Source of the DNA: Streptomyces sp. NRRL B-24085
Lineage (GTDB): Bacteria > Actinomycetota > Actinomycetes > Streptomycetales > Streptomycetaceae
Reading direction: 5' to 3'
Length of the DNA: 42,115 nt
Assembly: GCF_001282115.1 (NCBI RefSeq)
Contig: NZ_LJBR01000360.1
Location: 1 to 42,115 of the forward strand
Positions 1 to 8,145 of this stretch are shown in pieces. Within the stretch, counting starts at the first letter, position 1, and each line of letters opens with the position of its first letter. The notes under the pieces were generated by a model, which was given only the letters and a program-made list of their open reading frames with translations, was not told the origin of the DNA and made no database searches. The position numbers were made by a program, and so were the translations under genes.

Positions 1-1328
1 GGCGGGACCGGTACCGGGGCCTCCGCGACGGTGGGCGCGGTGTCGCCGCCCAACACCTTCCTCGCCCGGTCGAGGTCCAGCGCGCCCTCCCAGCGGGAGA
101 CCGCGAAGACCGCGACGCAGTTGCCGAGCAGGTTGGTCACCACGCGCATCGAGTCCATGATGCGGTCCACGCCGAGGAGCAGGGCGACGGCACCGGCGGG
201 GATGGCGCCGAGCGAGGAGGCGGTCGCCGACAGGGCGAGGAAGGCCGAGCCGGGGATGCCCGCCATGCCCTTGCTGGTGAGCATGAGCACCAGGACCACG
301 GTGATCTGCTGGCCGAGACTCAGATCGACGCCCACCGCCTGGGCGATGAACACGGTGCCGATGGAGAGGTAGAGCGAGGCGCCGTCGAGGTTGAAGGAGT
401 AACCGGTCGGCAGCACCAGGCCCACCGCGTCGTCACGGGCGCCGGCCCTGCGCAGCTTCTGCATCACGCGCGGCATGACGGACTCGGTGGACGCGGTGCC
501 GAGCGCGAGCAGCATCTCCTCACGGATGTAGCGCAGGAACTTCCAGAGGCTGAGCCCGGTGAGCGCCTTGAGCGCCACGGCCAGCAGCACGACGAAGAGG
601 GCGGCGGCCGCGTAGCACAGGACGATCAGCTTGGCGTACGTCTCGATGACGCCGAGGCCGTACTGGCCGATCAGGACGGCCATCGCGCCGAACACCGCGA
701 TCGGCGCGAGGCGCATCACGAAGCCGACGACGGCGAAGATGATCTCCTGGGCCTGCTCGATCGCGGGCAGCACCTGCGGGACCTTGGTGTGGCCGAGGTG
801 CAGCAGGGCGGCACCCACCAGACAGGCCAGGACCAGCACCTGGGGCAGCGAGTTCTCGGCGAAGGCGCCGATGAAACTGGTGGGCAGCGCGTTGACGACG
901 AACTCGGTCGTCGAGGGCAGGTGCCCGCCGCCGGTCTTGGCGTCGACGGCCGTGGAGTCGAGCGTGGCCGGGTCGACGTGCATCCCCGAGCCGGGCTGGA
1001 CGACGTTGGCGGCGAGCAGACCGACAACCAGCGCGAGGGTGCTCGCGACCTCGAACCAGATCAGCGCCTTGAGCCCGATCCGGCCGAACGCCTTCAGGTC
1101 ACCGGCCTTGGCGATGCCGACGACGACCACGCAGAACACGAGCGGCGAGATGATCGTCTTGATGAGCCGGGTGAAGCCGTCGCCGAGCGGCTGGAGGTCC
1201 GAGGCGAAACCGGGCCACAGCTTTCCGACGAGGACACCGAGCACGAGCGCGCAGGCGACCTGCGCGAAGAGAGAGGTACGCAGTATGTGTGCGACACGTC
1301 GCGGCAGGGACGGGACGGACGGCGGCAC
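1..1328 (-). CDS. dctA: DctA-type dicarboxylate:cation symporter (C-terminus cut by window edge)
   Basis: This is a sodium- or proton-coupled transporter of the DAACS family that probably imports C4-dicarboxylates such as succinate, fumarate and malate across the plasma membrane. About 442 codons are visible, close to full family length, so only the tail is missing. Seen: several hydrophobic helices, the stretch GTASTESVMPRVMQKLRRAG, then PTGYSFNLDGASLYLS, which is the substrate- and cation-binding hairpin region of the family. I chose GTG at 1328 because AAGGAG lies 5 nt upstream; another GTG two codons earlier overlaps that ribosome site. The upstream PNGase-like gene is on the same strand 167 bp away, and a direct repeat in the gap suggests separate control. 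Glutamate/aspartate transport is an alternative within the family. Confidence 0.88.
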   Translation of the reverse strand, partial: MPPSVPSLPRRVAHILRTSLFAQVACALVLGVLVGKLWPGFASDLQPLGDGFTRLIKTIISPLVFCVVVVGIAKAGDLKAFGRIGLKALIWFEVASTLALVVGLLAANVVQPGSGMHVDPATLDSTAVDAKTGGGHLPSTTEFVVNALPTSFIGAFAENSLPQVLVLACLVGAALLHLGHTKVPQVLPAIEQAQEIIFAVVGFVMRLAPIAVFGAMAVLIGQYGLGVIETYAKLIVLCYAAAALFVVLLAVALKALTGLSLWKFLRYIREEMLLALGTASTESVMPRVMQKLRRAGARDDAVGLVLPTGYSFNLDGASLYLSIGTVFIAQAVGVDLSLGQQITVVLVLMLTSKGMAGIPGSAFLALSATASSLGAIPAGAVALLLGVDRIMDSMRVVTNLLGNCVAVFAVSRWEGALDLDRARKVLGGDTAPTVAEAPVPVP

Positions 1329-1399
1329 GGGCACTCCTTGAGCGAGGGGGGACGCAGAAGCCGAGCGGAGACTTCTGCGATACGGAAAGCTGCTTCCGT

Positions 1400-1429
1400 G
1401 TCGATCACTCTGAAGGGCCCGTCGATCAC
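1400..1429. promoter_or_regulatory. Direct repeat in the dctA promoter region (candidate activator site)
   Basis: GTCGATCAC occurs at 1400-1408 and again at 1421-1429, exactly 21 bp apart, which puts both copies on one face of the helix. A short inverted repeat, ACGGAA and TTCCGT with a 6-nt loop, lies beside it at 1382-1399. Both are 55-100 bp upstream of the dctA start. A regulator site is an inference; no regulator gene is next to it in the window. Confidence 0.3.
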
Positions 1430-1495
1430 GCCCGAGACCGTCGCGTTTCGGTCAGGTAAATCACGGCACCTGTGACGCATCGCACACAACTCGCG

Positions 1496-3118
1496 TCAGC
1501 AGCGATCGGTTTGCTCGGTCACCACCCCCTGGGCGGTGGCGAGGTAGCGGTCGTGGCAGCCGGCCGAACCACGGATCCGGTAGCGCTCACTGCTCGTCCC
1601 CACCGCGTGCCGCTGGTCGCGCGGGACGTTGATCGTGTACGTGGCGTCGCCGGTGTAGGTGTCGTCGAGCCGGTACCACCCGGTGCGGTGACCGGCCCGG
1701 GTCACCGTGACGTCGGCGCGGTCACCGAGGGTCAGCACCGTGCGCAGCCGGTCGCCTGTGCCGATCGTGGTGGTGCCGTCCATCGTGTACGTGCGGTGGG
1801 TGCGGGTGGTCCTGGCCGGGCCGCGGCCGTCGACGGTGACCGACTCGTCGTCCGTCCAGGTCGCCCGGAGCGCGTCGGGGTTCTCGCCGTCGGCCCAGCG
1901 GTGGGTGGAGGTGTTCGTGAGCGAGCGCCGGACGGTGGTCGTGACGCGGCCGTGCGAGGTGTCGACGTACCCGGCGACGGTGAGCCGATGGTCACCCCGG
2001 GTGTCCACACGGTGTTCCGAACCGGGCGTGTACGTCGAGGAGTCGGCGAGCTCACCGCTCGTGTGCGCGGTGAGCTTCCCGGTGACGTGGGCCCGCTCGG
2101 TGTCCTGCCAGACGAGGACGTTCACGGGGGTGCTCCAGCCCGGCTGCCCCTCGGGGACACCGACGACGGCGACCTCCACGCGGTGCGGGCGCCCGTCGTT
2201 GAGGATGCCGGCGAAGGGGGTCAGGTCGTATTCGATCGGCTTGACGTCGAGGGCGCGGGGGCCCGGCACGACGTACCAGAGGAAGGGGTTCGACCAGCCA
2301 CCGGTCCACACGGTCGGGAACGGCGCGGCGATTCCCGCCAGTTGGCCGTCCACCTTGATCTGCACCTCGCGGTAGGGGCCGCCGTCGGCCCGGCAGGAGT
2401 ACGGCGCGTTCGAGGGCACCGCCAGGTACCAGTACTCCTCACAGCCGCCGCCCGAGCCGGTGGCGTACACCTCGGCGACGACGCGTTCGCTGTTGCGCGG
2501 GGTGGTGAGGGTGTTGCCGTCGGGCGTCAGCACCCGGTCCGGCACCGAGGCGGCCTCGCGGCCCGGGTAGAAGGTGAGCGTGACCTTCACGTCGATGATC
2601 CCGGTGTACGTGTCGTCGACGACGTTCCCGATGAGCATCTCCACGTCGTGGGCGCCGCGGAAGGTGTCGCTGTACCGCGTGACGTCCTTCTCGACGGACC
2701 ACTCGATGCCGTCGGGCGAGGGCTGCGGGGTGGACGTACGGAAGATCTCGACCCCGCCGACGTGCAGATACCCGAGCCGGTCGAACTGCCGCCCCTTGAC
2801 CTTGCCGTCCATGCGCAGCACGACCTTGCTCCAACGGTCACCGCATCCCTCGGGCGGGGCGTAACTGCCGGTGTACGGGGTGAAGTCCCGGAACTGCGCC
2901 TCGGCGACCGTGACTTGGCACGACCGGCCCGAGGGCCTGGTGACGCGCGGCGCGGCGGTGACCGGGTCGTGCCAGTCGGTGCCGAACTCGGCGGGGACGG
3001 CGGCCTGTTGGGCTGCTGCGGGTCTGGCCTGCGCGGACTGGGCGGGTGCCGCTCCGAACAGGGTGCCCGCCAGGAGGGTCGCTCCGGCGAGCATGGACAT
3101 GGCGATCCGTCTCTTCAT
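1496..3118 (-). CDS. Secreted peptide-N4-(N-acetyl-beta-glucosaminyl)asparagine amidase A-like protein
   Basis: The 540-residue protein resembles peptide N-glycanase A (PNGase A), which releases N-linked glycans from asparagine of glycopeptides. It starts with a clear signal peptide: KRR, a hydrophobic run, then an Ala-rich cleavage region around residues 25-31, so it should act outside the cell. The body is beta-rich, with paired cysteines and family-like stretches such as LGYLHVGGVEIFRTSTPQPS and YTGIIDVKVTLTFYPG. Length and composition fit the bacterial PNGase A-like family. ATG at 3118 has no good ribosome site, but it is the only start that gives an intact signal peptide. The substrate, for example glycoproteins of soil fungi or plants, is inferred. 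Confidence 0.78.
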   Translation of the reverse strand: MKRRIAMSMLAGATLLAGTLFGAAPAQSAQARPAAAQQAAVPAEFGTDWHDPVTAAPRVTRPSGRSCQVTVAEAQFRDFTPYTGSYAPPEGCGDRWSKVVLRMDGKVKGRQFDRLGYLHVGGVEIFRTSTPQPSPDGIEWSVEKDVTRYSDTFRGAHDVEMLIGNVVDDTYTGIIDVKVTLTFYPGREAASVPDRVLTPDGNTLTTPRNSERVVAEVYATGSGGGCEEYWYLAVPSNAPYSCRADGGPYREVQIKVDGQLAGIAAPFPTVWTGGWSNPFLWYVVPGPRALDVKPIEYDLTPFAGILNDGRPHRVEVAVVGVPEGQPGWSTPVNVLVWQDTERAHVTGKLTAHTSGELADSSTYTPGSEHRVDTRGDHRLTVAGYVDTSHGRVTTTVRRSLTNTSTHRWADGENPDALRATWTDDESVTVDGRGPARTTRTHRTYTMDGTTTIGTGDRLRTVLTLGDRADVTVTRAGHRTGWYRLDDTYTGDATYTINVPRDQRHAVGTSSERYRIRGSAGCHDRYLATAQGVVTEQTDRC

Positions 3119-3317
3119 GGCCGTGTTCTACGGCGAGTCGGGCACGTCCCGCAATGACGCCTCCCCCAGCGGTCCGGTCGGCGCAGCCGGATCTGTGCGG
3201 CGCGGCGGAAAACCTGTTGCCTCCGACCACGCTCTGCGGCGAACCTTTCACGGTTTGCAGCCGCCGTGTGCGGCTCCCTCCCACCCCCTGACACGAGCCA
3301 CTGGGACGTCACACGTC
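3119..3317. promoter_or_regulatory. Divergent promoter region, PNGase-like gene and ABC pair
   Basis: These 199 bp separate two divergent genes and must hold both promoters. Two small dyads are visible: AGCCGC/GCGGCT with a 5-nt loop at 3259-3275, and GACGT-CAC-ACGTC at 3305-3317, directly against the ATG of the first ABC gene. That gene has only a weak GGGA in place of a Shine-Dalgarno sequence. I could not assign -10 or -35 boxes with confidence. Confidence 0.35.
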
Positions 3318-5246
3318 ATGCAGATCCAAGACCTTCCGTATCCCGACCCGGGAGTGCCGGACGCCCGCTCGGGCTCCCGGTTCCTGTGGTGGCTCTTCAG
3401 GAACCAGTTGGGCGGACAGCTCAAGTCACTGGCCTGGGGACTGCTGCACTTCCTCTCCGTCTCCGCGCTGCCCCTCTGCGTCGGGGTGGCCGTCCAGGCG
3501 GTCGTCGACCACTCCGGCCGCCGACTCGCCCTCGCCGGCGGCCTGCTGGCCCTGTGCTGCCTCGGCAGCGCGCTCGGCGACACCTTCCTGCACCGCACCG
3601 CCGTCACCAACTGGATCACGGCCGCCGCGCGCGTCCAGCAGTTGCTGGCGCACAAGGCCGCCAACCTGGGCTCTGCGCTGACCCGGCGGGTCGCGGCCGG
3701 CGAGGTCGTGGCCGTCTCCACCGGCGACGTCGAGAAGATCGGCTGGTTCGTGGAGGCCTGGTCACGGTTCACCGCGGCGGCGGTCACCATCGTCGTGGTC
3801 TGCGCCGGACTGGTCGTCTACCAGCCGGCGCTCGGCGTGGTGGTCGCCGTGGGCCTGCCGGTCCTGGCCCTCGCGGCGTTGCCGCTGCTGCCCCGCGCGA
3901 CCCGACGCGCCGACTTCCAGCGCGAGAAGGCCGGCCGCGCCACCGAACTGGCCTCCGACACCGTCGCCGGTCTGCGGGTGTTGCGCGGCATCGGCGGCGA
4001 GGAACTCTTCCTCGACCGCTACCGCAGGGCCTCCCAGGAGGTCCGCCACGCGGCCGTGCGCAGCGCCCGGATGTGGTCGCTGATCGCCGCGATCCAGGTG
4101 CTGCTGCCGGGGCTGCTGCTCATCGCGGTCGTCTGGTACGGCGTCCACCTGGCCCGGCAGGGCCGCGTCGAGATCGGCGAACTGGTCGCCGTCTACAGCT
4201 CGGTCATGATCCTGACCTATCCGCTGCGGCACTTCGAGGAGATCGCCATGGCGTACTCCTTCTCCCGGCCGTCGGCCACGCGGGCCGCCCGGGTGCTGTC
4301 GCTGGAGCGGGCCACGTCCGCCGAGGGCTCCGGGGACCGGGGCCGGGACGGGGACGGACCGCCCGGCGGGGACCTGTACGACCCGGCCACCGGTCTGCTC
4401 GCCCCCTCCGGCCGGCTCACCGCGGTGGTGTGCGGCGACCCGGACGCGGCGGGGCTGCTGGCGGAACGCCTCGGCGGGCACCCCGCGGAGCAGGGCACGT
4501 CGGTGCTGCTGGGCGGGGTGCCGCTGGACGAGCTGCCGCTCGACTCGGCGCGCACGGCGGTCCTCGTCCAGGACAAGGACCCGGTCCTGCTCTCCGGAAC
4601 CCTGCGCGAACTGCTCGACGTGCCCGCCTCGGGTGACGTCGGCGCCGAGGAGGCGCTCGCGGCCGCGCAGTGCGCGGACGTGCTGGCGGCCCTCGTCCAG
4701 GGCTCCCTGGACGCCGAGGACCCGATGGACGCGCGCATCACCGAACGCGGGCGGTCCCTGTCCGGCGGCCAGCGCCAGCGGCTGGCCCTCGCCCGGTCCC
4801 TGTTCACCGACCCGGAGGTGCTCGTCCTGGACGAACCGACCTCCGCCGTCGACTCGCACACCGAGGCGCGGATCGCCCAGGGCATCCGGGACCTGCGGGC
4901 CGGGCGCACCACCGTGGTGTTCACCTCCTCGCCGCTGCTCCTGGACCACGCCGACCGCGTGGTGCTCGTCCACGAGGGCGAGGTGGTGGCCGTCGGCGTG
5001 CACCGCGAACTGGTGCGCAAGGAGCCCCGGTACCGGGCGGTCGTCACCCGCGAGACGGACGAGGAGGCCGCGTCGGACGGCGTGCCGCTCGACCGGCACG
5101 CACCCGGCAAGGAAGCCGCACTGGACAAGCGGGGCATGGTGCGCGAACCAGATGTACTGGACGAGCGGGACCCGTTGCACGAACCAGATGTACTGGACGA
5201 CCAGGACCTGTTGCACGAACTGGAAGAGATCGAGGAGAGCGCATGA
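3318..5246 (+). CDS. ABC exporter half-transporter, subunit with degenerate ATP site
   Basis: The 642-residue protein has a six-helix ABC exporter membrane domain (about residues 20-325) fused to an ATPase domain (about 355-570). The ATPase is unusual. The Walker A position near residue 370 reads CGDPDAAG instead of GxxGxGKS/T, and the H-loop position near 535 reads FTSSP, lacking the histidine. The signature LSGGQRQRLALARS (near 481) and Walker B VLVLDEPTS (near 501) are intact. It can therefore supply a good signature motif but probably cannot bind ATP productively itself. The C-tail holds three 12-residue repeats. Its stop overlaps the start of the next gene as ATGA, so the two subunits are translationally coupled and almost certainly heterodimerise. 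Substrate unknown; export of a drug, peptide or lipid is typical of the family. ATG at 3318 matches the expected N-terminus. Confidence 0.88.
   Translation: MQIQDLPYPDPGVPDARSGSRFLWWLFRNQLGGQLKSLAWGLLHFLSVSALPLCVGVAVQAVVDHSGRRLALAGGLLALCCLGSALGDTFLHRTAVTNWITAAARVQQLLAHKAANLGSALTRRVAAGEVVAVSTGDVEKIGWFVEAWSRFTAAAVTIVVVCAGLVVYQPALGVVVAVGLPVLALAALPLLPRATRRADFQREKAGRATELASDTVAGLRVLRGIGGEELFLDRYRRASQEVRHAAVRSARMWSLIAAIQVLLPGLLLIAVVWYGVHLARQGRVEIGELVAVYSSVMILTYPLRHFEEIAMAYSFSRPSATRAARVLSLERATSAEGSGDRGRDGDGPPGGDLYDPATGLLAPSGRLTAVVCGDPDAAGLLAERLGGHPAEQGTSVLLGGVPLDELPLDSARTAVLVQDKDPVLLSGTLRELLDVPASGDVGAEEALAAAQCADVLAALVQGSLDAEDPMDARITERGRSLSGGQRQRLALARSLFTDPEVLVLDEPTSAVDSHTEARIAQGIRDLRAGRTTVVFTSSPLLLDHADRVVLVHEGEVVAVGVHRELVRKEPRYRAVVTRETDEEAASDGVPLDRHAPGKEAALDKRGMVREPDVLDERDPLHEPDVLDDQDLLHELEEIEESA
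5109..5228 (+). repeat. 36-bp tandem repeat in the ABC subunit C-tail
   Basis: The motif GAACCAGATGTACTGGACGA starts at 5145 and 5181, and a partial copy (GAAC) starts at 5217, all spaced 36 bp. The preceding unit begins near 5109. In protein these are three acidic 12-residue units: LDKRGMVREPDV, LDERDPLHEPDV and LDDQDLLHELEE. Confidence 0.75.
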
Positions 5247-7024
5247 TCGGCGTGGCGCCACCGGCGTACGACCCGGCGGCACCGACGACGGCGACCACCC
5301 TGCCCGTCGGGGCCACCGCGACCGTACGCGCCTACGTGGCCGAACTGTTCCACCGGCACCGCCGCGCCTTCGCGCTCCTCGTCGGCGTCAACACCGTCGC
5401 GGTGGTGGCCTCCATGGTCGGACCCTGGCTCCTCGGCGACCTCGTCGAGCGGGTGTCGGACGGGGCCCGGGAACTGCATCTGGAGCTGACGGCCGGGCTG
5501 TTCCTGATCGCACTGGTCGTCCAGGCCGTCTTCGTACGGCAGGTGCGGCTGCGCGGTTCGACGCTCGGCGAGCGCATGCTGGCCGACCTGCGCGAGGACT
5601 TCCTGGTCCGGGCGGTCGGCCTGCCGCCTGGCGTCCTGGAACGGGCCGGCACCGGTGACCTGCTGTCCCGGATCACGACGGACATCGACCGGCTCGGCAA
5701 CGCGATGCGGGAGGCCGTGCCGCAGCTCGCGATCGGCGTCGTGTGGGCGGCCCTGCTCCTCGGCGGTCTGGTGATCACCGCACCGCCCCTGGCCGCCGCC
5801 GTGCTCCTCGCCCTGCCGGTCCTGGTGATCGGCTGCCGCTGGTACTTCAGGCGGGCGCCCTCGGCGTACCGCTCGGAGGCCGCCGGATACGCCGCCGTGG
5901 CCGCCGCGCTCGCCGAGACCGTGGACGCCGGGCGCACCGTCGAGGCGCACCGCCTGAGCGCGCGCCGCATCGAGCTGTCGGAGCGGCGGATCAAGGAGTG
6001 GACGGCCTGGGAGCGGTACACGCTGTGGCTGCGGTCGGTGCTCTTCCCGTGCATCAACGTCAGCCACGTCATGATCCTCTCGTCGGTGCTGATGGTGGGC
6101 GGGGTGTTCGTCCTGCAGGGCTGGATCGGGGTCGGCCAGTTGACGACGGGCGCCCTGATCGCGCAGATGCTGGTCGATCCGGTCGGGCTGATCCTGCGCT
6201 GGTACGACGAGCTCCAGGTGGCCCAGGTGTCGCTGGCCCGGCTGGTCGGGGTCCGGGACATCGAGCCGGCCGCCGGCGACGCCGGGCTCGCCCCCGAGGG
6301 GCGGGACGTCCACGCCGACCGGGTGCACTTCGGCTACCTGGAGGGCGTCGACGTCCTGCGCAAGGTGTCCCTGGAGGTCGCGCCCGGCACCAGGCTGGCG
6401 CTGGTCGGCCCCTCGGGCGCCGGCAAGTCCACCCTGGGCAGGCTGCTGGCCGGCATCTACGCGCCCCGGGACGGCAGGATCACCCTCGGCGGGGCCGAGC
6501 TGTCCCGGATGCCCGCCGAACGGGTCCGCGAGCACGTGGCCCTCGTCAACCAGGAGCACCACGTCTTCGTGGGCTCCCTGCGCGACAACCTCCTGCTCGC
6601 CCGGACGGACGCCACGGACGCCGAGCTGTGGGCGGCCCTCGGCGCGGTCGACGCGGACGGGTGGGCGCGGGCGCTCGACGACGGCCTCGAAACCGAGGTC
6701 GGCTCCGGCGGGCTGACCGTCACCCCGGCCCAGGCCCAGCAGGTCGCGCTGGCCCGCCTGGTGCTGGCCGACCCGCACACGCTCGTCCTGGACGAGGCGA
6801 CCTCGCTGCTGGATCCCCGGGCGGCGCGTCACCTGGAGCGCTCCCTGGCCCGCGTCCTCGACGGCCGCACCGTGGTCGCCATCGCCCACCGCCTGCACAC
6901 CGCCCACGACGCCGACGTCATCGCCGTCGTCGAGAACGGCCGCATCAGCGAACTGGGCAGCCATGACGAGCTCGTCGCGGCGGACGGGGCGTATGCGGCG
7001 CTGTGGAGGTCCTGGCACGGGTGA
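5243..7024 (+). CDS. ABC exporter half-transporter, subunit with intact Walker A and degenerate signature
   Basis: This 593-residue partner of the upstream half-transporter has a membrane domain (about residues 30-330) followed by an ATPase domain. Here Walker A is perfect (GPSGAGKST, near 391), Walker B is TLVLDEATS (near 513) with its catalytic glutamate, and the H-loop histidine is present (AIAHRL, near 548). The signature is VTPAQAQQVALARL instead of LSGGQ. Paired with the other subunit, one composite site has every canonical element and the other lacks Walker A, H-loop and signature. That pattern is known from heterodimeric exporters such as BmrCD and TM287/288, though here the dead site looks more eroded. 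The gene starts at ATG 5243, which overlaps the previous stop. Confidence 0.9.
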   Translation: MIGVAPPAYDPAAPTTATTLPVGATATVRAYVAELFHRHRRAFALLVGVNTVAVVASMVGPWLLGDLVERVSDGARELHLELTAGLFLIALVVQAVFVRQVRLRGSTLGERMLADLREDFLVRAVGLPPGVLERAGTGDLLSRITTDIDRLGNAMREAVPQLAIGVVWAALLLGGLVITAPPLAAAVLLALPVLVIGCRWYFRRAPSAYRSEAAGYAAVAAALAETVDAGRTVEAHRLSARRIELSERRIKEWTAWERYTLWLRSVLFPCINVSHVMILSSVLMVGGVFVLQGWIGVGQLTTGALIAQMLVDPVGLILRWYDELQVAQVSLARLVGVRDIEPAAGDAGLAPEGRDVHADRVHFGYLEGVDVLRKVSLEVAPGTRLALVGPSGAGKSTLGRLLAGIYAPRDGRITLGGAELSRMPAERVREHVALVNQEHHVFVGSLRDNLLLARTDATDAELWAALGAVDADGWARALDDGLETEVGSGGLTVTPAQAQQVALARLVLADPHTLVLDEATSLLDPRAARHLERSLARVLDGRTVVAIAHRLHTAHDADVIAVVENGRISELGSHDELVAADGAYAALWRSWHG

Positions 7025-7039
7025 AGCGGTGGGTTTGGC

Positions 7040-7063
7040 GTACCGGGGCACCCGCCCCGGTAC
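7040..7063 (+). terminator. Hairpin terminator after the ABC pair
   Basis: A perfect 10-bp stem, GTACCGGGGC and GCCCCGGTAC, with loop ACCC lies 15 bp after the second ABC stop codon. There is no T-run, which is common for Streptomyces terminators. The rest of the 267-bp gap to the next gene shows no further feature I can support. Confidence 0.6.
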
Positions 7064-7291
7064 CGCCGGACCTGGCGCACCCCGTCGCTCGCCACCCGCT
7101 CCGGCCGCCACGGCGCCCGCGCTGGCGTTGCGCAGTCCCGAGCGGGGGTGGAAGGCTGGACAGCAGCACCGGCTCAGGGAGCGCCCGCGGACGGCACGGT
7201 TCGACGGTGGGCGCGGCGAGTGCCCCGTGAGTCCGCGGTCCGCCCCGGGCCGCGGCAGGACCGGGTCCGTCCCCGTCACCTGGAGGTATCC

Positions 7292-7762
7292 GTGGACAGC
7301 TCCGACGGATGGGGAGACGACGTCTACCAGCCCGACGGCTCCGAGATCCAGGACGACGCGGGTCTGCTCGACGCGGAGGACACCCTGGAGGACGACGGAG
7401 TCGGCGATCCGCTCGACCGCGGCTGGTCCCCGCCGGAGAGGCCGTGGGCGGTGGAGCACAGCGGTGTGACGGCCGCCGAGCGCCGCCGGGGCGAGACGCT
7501 GGACCAGCGGCTCGCGGAGGAGACGCCCGACCTCGCGCCGGTCGACGGCGACGGCATCGGTGACTGCGACGGCACCGACGGCGAACTGCTGGACAACGAA
7601 GTCGGCGCGATGCGCTCCGGCCGTCTCGTGGCCCCCGACGAAGGGGTCCACGAGGACGAGGAGAGCGCGCTCGTCGCCACGGACGTGGGCATCGACGGGG
7701 CCGCCGCGTCCGCGGAGGAGGCCGCGATGCACATCGTCGACGAGGAGTCCCTGCCCGGCTGA
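7292..7762 (+). CDS. DUF5709 family protein
   Basis: This acidic 156-residue protein of unknown role has no membrane segment or signal peptide. It has the streptomycete DUF5709 look: an Asp/Glu-rich N-terminus (LLDAEDTLEDDGVGDPLDRG), then WSPPERPWAVEHSGVTAAER and ETLDQRLAEETPDL, and a C-terminal HIVDEESLPG. GTG 7292 is chosen because GGAGG lies 5 nt upstream. It sits 84 bp before the L31 gene on the same strand and may be cotranscribed. Members of this family are described only as uncharacterised; I infer a soluble, possibly stress-related protein from composition alone, with low certainty. Confidence 0.8.
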   Translation: MDSSDGWGDDVYQPDGSEIQDDAGLLDAEDTLEDDGVGDPLDRGWSPPERPWAVEHSGVTAAERRRGETLDQRLAEETPDLAPVDGDGIGDCDGTDGELLDNEVGAMRSGRLVAPDEGVHEDEESALVATDVGIDGAAASAEEAAMHIVDEESLPG

Positions 7763-7846
7763 CCCGCGCTGCCGCCCGGCCGTTCCAGCGCCTGCCCCCA
7801 CCGCCGTACTGCCCACGCCGTACGCCACGTCTCCCGAGGAGCATCC

Positions 7847-8110
7847 ATGCAGCAGGACAAGCACCCCGACTACCACGAGGTCGTCTTCCGCGACCGCTCC
7901 GCCGGCTACGCCTTCCTGACCCGGTCGACCGCCACCAGCGAGCAGACCATCGAGTGGGACGACGGCGAGACGTACCCGGTGGTGGACGTGGAGATCTCCT
8001 CCGAGAGCCACCCCTTCTACACCGGCAAGGCGCGCACGGTGGACTCCGAGGGACGCGTGGCCGCCTTCGAACGGCGCTACGGAGGCGGAACCGGGACCGG
8101 TCAGGGCTGA
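7847..8110 (+). CDS. rpmE2: 50S ribosomal protein L31 type B (zinc-independent paralogue)
   Basis: The 87-residue protein is a type B L31 of the large ribosomal subunit. It has the family stretches HPDYHEVVFRDRSAGYAFLTRS and VVDVEISSESHPFYTGK. It contains no cysteine at all, so it lacks the zinc-binding ribbon of the C+ form. In bacteria with both types, the C- form typically replaces the zinc form when zinc is scarce, and the Zur repressor usually controls it. I see no Zur-box-like AT-rich palindrome in the 84 bp upstream, so this copy may not be zinc-regulated. A GAGGAG ribosome site precedes ATG 7847. The C-terminal GGGTGTGQG tail is a low-complexity extension. Confidence 0.93.
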   Translation: MQQDKHPDYHEVVFRDRSAGYAFLTRSTATSEQTIEWDDGETYPVVDVEISSESHPFYTGKARTVDSEGRVAAFERRYGGGTGTGQG

Positions 8111-8145
8111 CGGGAAGCCCCCACGCCCCGGCCCGTGTCCCCGCC

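Noticed and set aside
5109..5228. 36-bp tandem repeats as a CRISPR array
   Set aside because: The units are contiguous without unique spacers, lie inside a reading frame, and no cas genes are present.
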